Shown: positions 1 through 9,206 of the stretch, piece after piece
Layout of the letters: each line of letters opens with the position of its first letter
Position numbering within the stretch: the stretch's first letter is position 1
NCBI GenBank assembly: GCA_009602725.1
Contig: WELB01000039.1
Location: 822,196-848,246 of the forward strand
Direction: 5' to 3'
Length of the DNA stretch: 26,051 bases
From: Spirogloea muscicola
Taxonomy: Eukaryota; Streptophyta; Zygnematophyceae; Spirogloeales; Spirogloeaceae
Notes under the pieces: model-generated
The model's input: only the letters and a program-made list of their open reading frames with translations
Databases searched by the model: none
What the model was told of the DNA's origin: nothing
Position numbers and translations under genes: made by a program

Positions 1-69
1 GCCGCGGGCGCTGCCGAGCGACGGCGACGCGACGGCGGCGGCGGCGACGGCGGCGGTGGCGGCGGCCAT
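1..69 (-). CDS. Possible N-terminal codons of a gene running off the left edge
   Basis: Read on the minus strand, an ATG at 69-67 opens 23 codons without a stop down to base 1. The peptide is Ala-rich with a few Ser, Thr and Arg (it begins MAAATAAVAAAAVAS), the composition expected of an organelle transit peptide or a disordered N-terminus. The extreme GC content matches the first exons of the other genes in this window, which is the main reason for calling it. The frame is also open upstream of the ATG, so the start could lie further right, and nothing diagnostic of a family is visible. It could equally be GC-rich non-coding DNA. If real, it is divergent from the kinase gene at 2601. Confidence 0.33.
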   Translation of the reverse strand, partial: MAAATAAVAAAAVASPSLGSARG

Positions 70-659
70 CGCGGCGGGTCTTGCGGCGAGGTTCACGGCG
101 GGGAGGGTTGTGGTCTGGAAGGGGATAGTGCAGGTGACGGGGGCCGGGGCCTGATCAGCCACGGGACCGGTGGCCCCTGGATGCTAGATTCAGCGCCTCT
201 CACCTCATTGCTGTTACCTGAAGAAGCGAGATCGCGATCCGTGGTCTAATGGCCCGTTTGCCGACGTGCTCAGCCCCCTGCTTCAACTGCGGAGCCTCGC
301 GGGGCCGTCCGCTCATCCGCGATCCGCACTCTTGAGCCGAACGATGCAAGTCGGTCGACGGATGAGGGGCTAGCCACGTGGAGGTTGTAGCAGCCTGTGT
401 GGTGCACGTGATGGAAGGAGGGAAGAGGCTCTAGGCTCCAAGCCGAGCCAGCATGTTCAGGCAACATCCTGTGCAAACATTGGGCTACAGAAGTCGAAGC
501 CCTCCGCTGAGAATCAAGCTCTAATGAAGGGCGTGAGGGCTTCTTCCGTGAGCATTGAGGAGAAGGGCGATTCCGAACGGGGCGAGGGCTGTGAAAGCAA
601 GCCCAGAGAAAGTGGGCAAGGTCCATAGGGCTGTAAGGCGCTAAGCCACACAGCTATGC

Positions 660-860
660 AAGTGGCTGACCCCGAGTTAGAGAGAGGCCAGCCCAAAAAG
701 CATGGACTCGGCTACGAGGGTAATATGGCGAAAGCACAGCTGCAAGAACTTCTTCTTGCTTGGCTTCTTCTGGGCTGGCAGTCACAGCCATCGCCCTCTA
801 CTGGAAGAGTCTCTCTCCCTGCTATAAGATCAGTGACGGCGATAAATGTGTTATAAAGAG
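660..860 (+). repeat. Retroelement-derived hairpin module, plus orientation
   Basis: The segment holds GGGCTGG at 772-778 followed by CAGCC at 785-789 and then a short CGCCCTCTACTGGAAGAG stretch. The same text occurs reverse-complemented at about 1840-1895, so the two copies form an inverted pair about 1 kb apart. A partial antisense copy lies at 688-710. It belongs to the stem-loop family found at 14163-14191. No gene is supported between 70 and 660; the short open frames there have no recognisable composition or homology. Confidence 0.6.
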
Positions 861-1179
861 CTGGACCGTCCACATCTTCAACTAGTCCGCTTCAGCCTTG
901 CCCTGCTTCCCTGCTTTGCAGCCCGCCCCCTTTGAACGAGCTACTCTTGTTCCCTAGCCCTTTAAATTAGCTCAAGGCCCTTAGCTTCCGCTTGTACAAT
1001 TTCAAGATCTGTACTTTCTCTGCTCTTCTTACGAAGTGTGCATCGGCTCGGCTTGGCCTTTCCACTTCAAGCGCAGCACGTGCCTCTCTTTTGCAATTGG
1101 CAGAAGAAAGCCTTTCAAAATAATTATGCTCTTCCAAAAGGTTTTATATAAGCTACTGTGGCGAATACAGGCTTTAAAG

Positions 1180-1560
1180 TAGGGGCGATGGCTGCGAACG
1201 GCCAGCCCAATACTATACGGACGGGTCCGAGGAGCCATGAAGAGCTGATTCACACAGCTACGCAAATGGCTACTATGACTGGGTGCTCAAGAAGGAAGCA
1301 GTTTTATTAGGGGGAAAGATAAGGGGAGATAGACTTACAAGTAGAGGGCGATGGCGTGTAATTGCCAGCCCAGAAGAAGAATGCACAAAGAATGCACAAA
1401 GAGCCAGACATTGCCAAAGCACACAGCCACTCAATTTGGCCACTGGGAGCGCTCACATTCCCTCGTGAGCAGCCGCAGGTCACTAGTCTCCAGGAAGCAG
1501 GCGGAGTCTGCAGAATAAAGTGCTCGCCCATAGAGAAGAGGGGCTGGCAAAGCCAGCCTT
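1180..1560 (-). repeat. Antisense retroelement tail with hairpins
   Basis: On the minus strand a coding-like tail reads SDLRLLTREC and stop at about 1488-1456, matching the C-terminal end (SDLRLLSRGY, stop) of the broken retroelement ORF at 11412-13115. It is followed by hairpin-bearing 3' noncoding sequence at about 1349-1375 and 1188-1212. A second stem-loop (GGCTGGC, AAA, GCCAGCC) lies just upstream at 1542-1558. The unit is a fragment; no intact reading frame remains. Confidence 0.65.
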
Positions 1561-1839
1561 CAAAGAATGGACAATGTCCAAAGCCAAACAAAGAGGTGCC
1601 GAAAAAGGACAGAGGGCCAGCCGTGAAATATGGATTGTATTTGTATGTGAGAGGGCCTGAGTGGCCAAGTACTAGAGCAAGCACATTGACATATGTACAT
1701 CACCTGCTGTTATGCTGACCGCTCAGATACGACGAGTCAGCACGTAGAGGTCGCTAATTGATGCCCGAATACCGGACGGCTATTGACAAGCCCTCGTGCC
1801 ACCAGCTAAGGCTTGAACGGGTAACGTTGTCTTGTGACG

Positions 1840-2210
1840 AAGAAAGTCTCTTCCAGTACAGGGCGATGGCTGTGATTGGCCAGTCCAGACAAAGGAATGA
1901 AAGATGTTCGTTAGTGGCCAGGAAAGCGGTAAAGCACACAGCGACCAAAGTAGTGGCCACTTGGTGCCCCTGTTGAGCAACCGCAGATCAGAGGAACTAG
2001 TCTCCGGATAGCGGATACCCTTGTCTGTAGCCAGAGGCTGCAGCCAAAGACCGGCATGCAGGTGCGCGTGTGCCGTTGACCGCTGCAAGCGATACTGTCA
2101 GGCGCGTGCAACACACCTGGGCGAGAGTGCCTGCCGCGTCGAAATCGGCCTGCTATCAAGAAGAAAGTGCTCGCCCATTGAGAATAGGGGCTGGAAAAGC
2201 CAGCCCAAAA
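1840..2210 (-). repeat. Second antisense retroelement tail with hairpins
   Basis: Minus-strand sequence from about 2160 to 1970 resembles the C-terminal end of the retroelement protein: a GTLAQV-like segment, a RSLAAASGYRQG-like segment and SSDLRLLNRG. Frameshifts break it. A class-two stem-loop (GGGCTGG, five-base loop, CCAGCCC) sits upstream at 2188-2206, and a class-one hairpin lies downstream near 1863-1895. It is a decayed fragment in the same orientation as the one at 1180-1560. Confidence 0.65.
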
Positions 2211-2335
2211 AGAATCAACAAAGGACGAGAAGGGGGCCAGGGGAAGCGCTAAGATGCTATCCTTGGCGAGCTCATCTTCTATCCTTGGCTCTCCTTCCGT
2301 TTTATGTAGCCTTGTTGCTTTTACACTTGGTTCTG

Positions 2336-2406
2336 CCTGAACAATCTATTGGGCTCGAATTGGCCTCTCTTTCATTTCATGCGCTCCGCGCGGCTGCTCT
2401 CCTTGG
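2336..2406 (+). repeat. Module B repeat upstream of the kinase gene
   Basis: About 70 bases beginning GCCTGAACAAT and containing GAATTGGCCTC, TTTCATTTCATGCGC and CGCGCGG recur, with few differences, near 13178-13250, 13784-13850 and 15868-15945. All four copies are in plus orientation. This copy ends about 195 bases before the proposed kinase start codon, so it may lie in the promoter or 5' leader. No function is known to me. Confidence 0.7.
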
Positions 2407-2600
2407 TCACGTCGGAACACAGCGCTGCGCATTGGGAAATGGTCAGCCCGAGATGGTCGCGGAAGGCCCCCCGCAGCCTTGGCGGAACGTCTGGCTGCCG
2501 ACAAATATGGTCAGGTTGGCAACCACCCCCCTCCGGGCCGGACCAGCTCCGCGGCCGCCTCTCCGGCAGAAGTCAGCAGGCTGCTGCAGCGGCGGCGGTC

Positions 2601-2634
2601 ATGGGCGAGCTCTGCGGCGACCGCCGCGGCGACA

Positions 2635-2666
<32 letters not shown>

Positions 2667-4870
2667 NCGGGGATCCAGAACCGCAGCCGGCGCCGCCGCC
2701 GCCGGCGTACAGGGCGCCGGTGCTGCGGCTGAGCGCGGGCAACTTCGTCTACGGGCGACTGCTGGGGCAGGGCTCCTACTCCAAGGTGCTGCGCGGGCCC
2801 CCGCGGATTGGTTGATTAAAATTAATATCAGAAGCTACTTGATGAGCAAATGAGAAGCAAGAGCAACCCTTTCCAGCCTGAAAGCGGCGCCGCGGGCCCT
2901 GGTTGTATTTTGGAAATCTTGATGCCTTCATGCTTTCAAATTCTCCTACTCTATCTCCTAGCCATTATGCAAAGATACTTTCCAAGGAAGAATGCCCATG
3001 TTGTGGCAATCCCAACCCCGGCAGCGGCGGCGGCGGCGGCGTCAGGTGGTGCGGGCACGGCGGCGTGGCGAGGTGGCGGCGACCGAGGTGGCGCTCAAGG
3101 TGCTGGACAAGCGGCACATCGTGCGGGAGCGCAAGGTGGAGTACGTGAAGCTGGAGCGCCTGATCCTGGACCAGCTCGCCCACCCCGGCGTCGTCCGCCT
3201 CCTCTTCACCTTCCAGGACGAAGCCGCGCTCTGTGCGTCTTCGAGCTCCTGATGCTGCCAGCCTGCGGCGAGAGTGGGGCGGCTGACGCAGAAGACCCAA
3301 ATGCAGCTGCTGCAAGTCAGTGGCAGACGCTTGCTGCAGAGCGTGGCTGATCCGGTGCACCTCCCCCGGTCCTGCTCCAGATATGGGCCTCGAGTGCTGC
3401 GATGGCGGCGACCTGTTCCAGCAGGTCAAGAAGGTGGGCTTGGCCACAGCCCCGGCTGTGTACTTGCATGTTTCTCTTGTTGCATGACGCAATTCCGAGT
3501 GCTTGTTGACTTCAGTGCATGGGAGGGGCGGCTGAGACAGGCAATCGGCTGATTGCATTTGGTACACTCAGAGAGGCGCTCTGCCGGTGGTGGACGCCCG
3601 ATTTTATGCTGCAGAGATCGTTGACGTCCTCGAGTACATCCACAGCCAGGGCGTCATTCACCGGGATCTCAAGGCATGGGTTTCCGCGCCTTGGCCTGCA
3701 TTGCGCCTGCCCTATGTTTTGGCTCAATTCTTAAGCCCAATCTGTATCAGGAATAGTAATTTAACAATCATGTGAGCAGGCTCCTGATGCTGGGCCATGC
3801 GGTGGGGCACTCAGCCAGAGAATGTGCTCCTCACACGGGAGGGGCATGTGAAGCTGTGCGACTTTGGCAGCGCGAAGCTGTTGCGGCCCCTGCCCAATGG
3901 GATGTCGCCAACCCTCCCGAGTAAGACCAGACAAGCTTCCTGCAGCTGGGGGCGCTTCTGCTGCCGTTGCCATCTATTGACTTGCTCGCCGCAACTGCTG
4001 GCTTATGAAGGACAACCGGCGTGGTGCTGACTTCTTGTATACAAAAATGTGTCAGGTGACAGGAACAGCTCTTTCGTGGGGACTGCTGACTATGTCTCGC
4101 CGGAGGTGCTCAACAGCCAGCCGGTCACCACAGGGTCAGAGCTGCCTGGCCATTGTTTTGGTGTACTGCTTCAGTTGCTCTGGCAACTTCCTCAAGCAGA
4201 CTCTGTGACCTTTAGGAACGCATAGGGAAGTGGAGGTTTGATACAGAGGCTACGTTACTGGTTTGGCAGGGCGGATCTCTGGGCGCTCGGTTGTGTCGTA
4301 TACCAGATGCTGGCGGGCCGGCCGCCGTTCCAGGCAGCCAGTGAGTACCTCTGCTTCCAGAGGGTGATGGCCCGCGACCTCTACTTCCCTGACTCCTTTG
4401 ACAGCGACGCGAGGGACCTTGTCGATCGCCTTCTGGTCCGGCACGACCCATTACCACATGGCCCATGAGTCTCCTGCACTGCAGCTGATTTATTCTTCAT
4501 GAGCCCTCTGCCGCCTTTTGAACTGATTGTTAGCACTTCCATGAGCTGCTCGCTTGCTGCTCGTGGTCGAATGCAGACAGAGGAGCCTTCAGGGCGACTG
4601 GGCGCGGGGGGCTATGCGGAGCTGAAGGTGCACCCCTTCTTCGCCGGCGTTGACTGGGCTGATCCACGGAAGCAGGTGGCTCCGGAGCTCGGCCGAAGCA
4701 GCGCCAGCAGCAGTGATGATGCGGATGAGGACGAGGACGACGATGAGGACTGGGAGCTCGTGCAGCTTGGCCGCCAGCTTTCGCAGATCTCCGTCGTGCC
4801 GGCGACCGGTCCGCCTGCGTCCTGGAGCTCCTGCAAGCATCAAGAGAACCCCCATGAGCTACCGCCTTGA
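2601..4870 (+). CDS. PDK1: PDK1-like AGC protein kinase (3-phosphoinositide-dependent kinase 1), PH domain absent
   Basis: Ser/Thr kinase of the PDK1 family, which phosphorylates the activation loops of other AGC kinases. Eight exons fit phase and splice signals: 2601-2785, 3046-3232, 3381-3433, 3572-3673, 3815-3920, 4056-4134, 4270-4435, 4577-4870. Motifs in order: glycine loop [14 protein letters not shown] lysine, HRDLK joined to PEN across intron 4, DFGSAK, activation loop [14 protein letters not shown] with the conserved Ser, [11 protein letters not shown], and the terminal [12 protein letters not shown] block. About 390 aa. The C-terminus is a Ser/Asp/Glu-rich tail followed by [12 protein letters not shown], with no room for the PH domain of vascular-plant and animal PDK1. 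The N at 2667 lies in a GGC repeat, and the ATG at 2601 is out of frame with the downstream exon unless the base count there is wrong, so the start is tentative. Intron 4 uses a GC donor. Confidence 0.92.
2636..2667 (+). repeat. GGC microsatellite with an unresolved base
   Basis: About ten GGC units end at an N (2667) inside the first coding exon of the kinase. The proposed start frame and the frame of the glycine loop differ by a shift that must fall here, so the repeat length or the N is probably an assembly error, not a real frameshift. Confidence 0.85.
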
Positions 4871-4975
4871 GTAGGGGTGGCGACTGTTCTGCAGCTCTTG
4901 CACATCCAATTGGTTAAGCTTGCGCTGTACATAATTCGCGATCATGTCTAGTCATTGTTGGCCTTCATCGCGTCA

Positions 4976-4980
4976 TGTAA
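4976..4980 (+). terminator. Candidate TGTAA polyadenylation signal of the kinase gene
   Basis: TGTAA lies 106 bases after the kinase stop codon. UGUAA is a known poly(A) signal in green algae. A five-base match is weak on its own. The rest of 4871-5289 shows no gene or repeat that I can recognise. Confidence 0.35.
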
Positions 4981-5289
4981 CATCCTCAGTCATTCACCTC
5001 AGGATAGAATTTGGGTGACCTTTGATAAGCACTCGCTTACCACCAACAGGAACTAGGTCTCGTTAGCCATGAGACTAGCTCCCGTCTTAGAAAAATCCAT
5101 TGGATCTGCAACCGAGCTCACTGGCTTACAGCTTAAATTCGACAAAGAGGTCCCTGCATGTTTCCTCAATAATGCTATTAGCATGTTTCTCCACGGCTTT
5201 TGCACGACCCAATGCTGCATCCTTTGGAAAGGACAATCATGTAGCCCTACCATCTCCTCCGACCTTGTAGAGCACTAATACTAAATGTC

Positions 5290-5600
5290 AAGTTGCCCGA
5301 GCCTAAGTTAGTAAGTCTCCTCTTTTCTTCGTCAAAGGCCAATGCCTGGCTAGCAATTCATCTGCTTGCTGGCTGTGCTCTAGCTGCAGCCTCTGACTCA
5401 TGTCAAGGGGATTGCTTCCCAGCTGCTAGTCTATCTGACTTGCTGCTACTGACTAGAGGTTACTATGTGGCTTTCCTGCATAGTCCTGGCTTAGTGATGT
5501 CTTTCGGCGCTTTTCGGCCCCCTTGGACCTTGTCACTTCTTTCCAGGCTGGCTGTTCACAGCCCTCGCCTCCTTTCAAAGAGCCACTTTCTTTCAATTCA
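5290..5600 (+). repeat. Retroelement 3' tail relic plus hairpin
   Basis: Plus-strand sequence at about 5340-5470 matches the end of the retroelement ORF: a HLLAGCALAAAS-like segment, then SLSDLLLLTRGY. After about 75 bases comes a stem-loop of the shared family (GGCTG and CAGCC arms near 5545-5562). The terminal stop has been lost, and the copy is clearly degenerate. It is the only copy of the tail between the kinase and DSS1 genes. Confidence 0.65.
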
Positions 5601-7140
5601 AACCCCACGTTCCCCCTTGGAGAGGTGGGCCAGGACACCTGCCTGTCCTCTGTAGAAGTCGAAATTGACTTTGGGGAGTGCGTTAGTCTGCCACCTGCAC
5701 TGCTATGATTCAGCAGTTGACAAGTACTGCTGCACGCTTAAAAGATAGAGAAGAAGAGAGCAACCGCTATCAGAGATAGAAGTTGCACTTGAAGCAAAGT
5801 TGCTCTGTGAGTGAGTGGGAGTCGTTGTTGGAGTTGATGATGCACACCAAGTACACATATGAGTCGGTGTAGTAGCCTCCGTAGCAGTGGGAGTAGATTC
5901 TAGAGGAGGAGGACAATAGCTGCGAAGCCTAGGCTTTGAAAGAAGGAAGATGTGAAGAGAGAGAAAAGAATGGAATTTGTCTACCGAGATTGAAAGGTGC
6001 AATGGTCTTCTCTGCTTCATCAGATACAGCTCTTTCTTTTCACAAGTAGCAGACTTTTTGTAGAATCCTCCCAATTGTAGTTAGTGTGTCCAAGCACCAC
6101 ATATCGTTGCATTCTTTTGAGAAGTTGTGATTATCGAAGATGTGATTGATATGCCTCTGTGATTGGGACATGTACAAAGGTTAATACCTTCTCCTTTCCT
6201 TTCGTTACTGCAAGTCAACGACTCTCCCAAGTTCCATAAGCAATATGACAAGCTCCATGAGTAACAAGACAATCTTCTTCAATAGGAATTCCATTTCATT
6301 TCATGCAAAGAATCAGTCGTTTTGCAATGAAGAACGTTGATAAGAGTTATAGAGAATGATGATATATTTTAGCTAGTTGACAAAATATGAATGATGAGCT
6401 TTCTGACTTAGTTTGATTATCTTACCTTGAATGTCCATAAAGAAGAGGAGCTGGCAGAAGCCAGCCAAAAAAGAATGTTGACACTGGTGATGCTTTGCTA
6501 TGCTTTGATCAATTTACATATCCATTAACGAGTTCAGAATATTTAACAATTGAATTAAAAATCAGGACGCTAAGGTTGGTCACCGTTAGCACTAAGCAGT
6601 TTGTGTGCTTAGAGAGTACCTTCATTTGCTAGTGTATATGAGAGTCAAGGTTTAGGATTTCCTACATTTGATATTTTAGGCGAAAGAGCTTTGAGAGAAC
6701 ATAGTCGAAGATCTTCTACTTGTTATACTAAGCCCTTTGAATCTGCCTTGATGTGTCAGAATTCATACAGTGTTTTTACTTGCTTGTACTGTAAAGAAAA
6801 TGGACTTCACATCAGAAACTAATATAAGCGGAAACGTGTTGAGGAACAAGATGGCAGACAGGCAACAACAACAGCATACGTACGTACAAGGTCAGTGAAT
6901 GGCCCCCTTTGGAGGAAAGAACTTTCATGAACACCTGTATGCATCTGGCTGGCATTTCACAGCCGATTCTTTCATATCAGCAGCCGCTTTCTCTTTGGAG
7001 GAAAGAAAGACTGTTCGAGTAAAGGGCACTGATGTGATCGGCCAGCCCAGATTATCGGACCAAGCTCTTTACAATCGCTTACTTCTCTGAACGCACCCGG
7101 CTGGCTTCTTCGGCCGCTTCTACAAACACCAGCAGCCGCT
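5601..7140. other. AT-richer spacer with scattered hairpin copies, no gene seen
   Basis: No reading frame here has convincing coding character. Isolated members of the stem-loop family occur at 6450-6465 (GCTGGC, four-base loop, GCCAGC), near 6947-6970 and near 7035-7055. Near the right end, phrases such as TTTGGAGGAAAGAA and CAGCAGCCGCTT each occur twice, suggesting a small local duplication ahead of DSS1. The DSS1 5' leader or promoter must lie in its right-hand part, but I cannot place it. Confidence 0.5.
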
Positions 7141-7149
7141 TCTAGTTAG

Positions 7150-7322
7150 ACGTCGGCGCGGCTTACATCAGGCGCCCGAGGCATTGGCCGGACGGCCGGA
7201 CGGCGGCTGCCGCGCACACTGCCAGCGGCTCTCCGCGCACGGCGGCGGCGCTCGCGGCCCGCTGCCCGGCGCGNCGGCGCGGCCTGCGGCGCTTCGCGGC
7301 CCTGGCGGCGGGAGGCGCGGCG
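7150..7322 (+). other. GC-rich leader of DSS1 containing an unresolved base
   Basis: The block just upstream of the DSS1 start codon is almost pure G and C and holds a single N at 7274. It is probably the 5' untranslated region and promoter-proximal CpG-rich sequence. No in-frame extension of DSS1 is expected, because the protein already begins at the usual place for the family. Confidence 0.45.
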
Positions 7323-7692
7323 ATGGCGGCGCTGGCCGCCAAGAGCGAGGCGGTGAAGACGGTGACCGAGGAGCCGAAGATCGACGTCTTCGAGGACGAC
7401 GACGAGTTCGAGGAGTTTGAGAACGAGGGTGAAGCCTCGCCGCCGCCTTCGTCTCCTCACCTCGGTCCGCCGCCGTCGCCGCCGCCCCTGCGCGGTTGCG
7501 TGCACCAGGCTGGCTCCAGCAAGTGGCTGAAGGATTTCGCATGGTATGGCCTCGTTCGCATCTCCAGAGTGGGACGAGAAGGAGGCAGACAAGGAGGCGG
7601 TGGCGCAGTGGGAGGACGACTGGGACGACGACGACGTTAACGACGACTTCTCCAAGCAGCTGCGGGCTGAGCTTGAGCGTGCCAGTCATTGA
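7323..7692 (+). CDS. DSS1: DSS1/SEM1-type small acidic protein (19S proteasome lid and BRCA2/TREX-2 partner)
   Basis: Two exons, 7323-7428 and 7568-7692, joined by a phase-1 GT-AG intron of 139 bases, give 76 aa; the family is about 70 aa. Exon 1 ends in the first acidic block ([12 protein letters not shown]). Exon 2 carries the second, [18 protein letters not shown], followed by RAELERASH and stop. These two acidic/aromatic blocks and the helical DDFSxQLRxEL tail define DSS1/SEM1. Family knowledge: an intrinsically disordered protein that stabilises the 19S regulatory particle lid, binds BRCA2-type repair proteins and joins TREX-2/PCI complexes. The Trp between the blocks that packs against partners is present (EWDEKE). 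The first 20 residues are divergent and Ala/Lys-rich, as is usual. Confidence 0.95.
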
Positions 7693-9206
7693 TGTATGCG
7701 CAACCCCCTTTCACCTTCGCCGCTTTGGAGACTGGAACCTTGTCAGATATCATACCTCGTGTGCTAGAGATTCTTGATAGGGGGAGCAGACGGTGCTTAC
7801 AAGACTGCCAGTGCAGATTCTTGATCCTGAGATGTATGGGAAGGGTCAATATGAGCATGCGAATGTGGTGGTAGCACGCACTCACAGCAGCACCTAGCTT
7901 GCACAGGCCTATCAAAGGCCGAATGTGAAAATTGAACGGGGTCAATTTTGCATGAGACCAGTACTCAGGTTTATGTAAGATGCGCCCCTGCGTGACGCTA
8001 TAATATGGCAGCAGTTGCTGCCAATTTATATGGCAGCAACTGCCTATTATGACGAGGCAGTTGCTGCCATTTACAGTAACTTGTTTGTGTCTGTCCAGGC
8101 TTTGCAAGTGGCAATGTGTAAACAGCTGCAATGAAGATCAAAGGTCAATGAAGGCCTGCACAGAATGACCTAAATTGGAGGACTCGCTCTGGCGGCAGAT
8201 GTCACTTACTCCCTCGCGGAGTGACATGAAGGGCAGTTTCATGGTTGTCAAGGAGAATAGGCGGCTCCAGCTGGTTTGGCTTTCAGTAAACCAGTGCCTC
8301 TGCACTAGCAAGAGAGCGTCAATTCTTTTCTTGTTTCCCAACACTTCCCATCCCAATCTAAGAATACACCAAACTCTCCCTTTGGTGGCTTCACTGCGGT
8401 CTAAGTTGAAGAGAGGTACAGTACACTTGACACTTTCAGTGTGAAGTCTTAACTGAAAGAATCAGGATGAACGATCCCACAGTGTCTCATTTGAGATCGT
8501 GAAGGAGAACTTGACTTGCAATCATCTGCTTCGAAGTTACCAGTGGCCATTTGATCAAGCATTGTGCAACCTCAACAACTTCTCTAAGCACTTGATAAAT
8601 CTTCATCCTTCAAATGCCGTTGCTAGTGTGCTTAGGCTAAGGCTAGGCAACTGCAAGCAGCGCTGTACTATGTGGACGTGTATTCACCAGGCTTTCAGAA
8701 AGAAGAGAAAGGCGCACGATGCACATAAATGAGAGGGGGGCTAGATCAAGCCAGAGGTAAGAGGTCTAGCAAGAGGAGCAACAGAAACTTCATACAGGTT
8801 TGCTGTGACACATGTTTATGCAGCATCTGCGGCCTCAAATTTGAGAATGGCGTGGCCTTTGCTATTCTGACCTCAAGATGAGGGAGTGTATGTATAACAA
8901 CCTGATGAACAAGAGTGGCAAAGAATGGCAAAATGAATAGAATGTCTCAGCTGTGCTGATGCAAGTGGAGACGTGCAAGCCACAGAAGCCCGAAACTTGG
9001 CATATTGGTCCGTAGAGTACAGCAACTACAATTGGATATCATTGCGAATTGCAGATTAGAGCTGGCCAGCTTGCAGGGGTTATGCAGCCACCATTTCGTC
9101 AAGCGACCTCCCATAAGAAAGTCGCTGTCATAGTGGAGGCCCATGTAGACTGGGGTGTCAGTGCCGGAGAAAGAGGCCCATTGAAGCGTCCAGTTCATGA
9201 TGGGCT
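7693..9206. other. Convergent spacer between DSS1 and the XTH gene
   Basis: This spacer holds the 3' untranslated regions of two genes facing each other. I see no coding sequence and none of the retroelement fragments that crowd the upstream spacers. A TGTAA at 7974-7978 is a possible DSS1 poly(A) signal, although it is 282 bases from the stop. The only structured element I recognise is the inverted repeat cluster at 8007-8070. Confidence 0.5.
8007..8070. repeat. Nested inverted repeat with alternative hairpins
   Basis: ATGGCAGCAACTGCC at 8030-8044 is perfectly complementary to GGCAGTTGCTGCCAT at 8056-8070, with an 11-base loop. The same middle arm is also complementary over 13 bases to GCAGTTGCTGCCA at 8011-8023, with a 7-base loop. 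The first arm can in addition fold on itself (GGCAGCA and TGCTGCC). The middle arm can therefore pair left or right, but not both. It lies in the convergent spacer and could be transcribed from either strand. Confidence 0.85.

Noticed and set aside
2965-3567. 200-codon minus-strand frame over the kinase
   Set aside because: It is the shadow of kinase exons 2 and 3 on the other strand, with no family motifs of its own.
5703-6074. 123-codon Ser/Thr-rich minus-strand frame
   Set aside because: Low-complexity composition, no splice or start context, no recognisable domain.
7146-7689. Two minus-strand Arg/Ser-rich frames over DSS1
   Set aside because: They are complements of GC-rich, acidic DSS1 codons; DSS1 itself is unmistakable on the plus strand.
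8030-8070. Perfect hairpin as a microRNA precursor
   Set aside because: The stem is only 15 base pairs, shorter than a usual plant or algal precursor; kept only as an inverted repeat.
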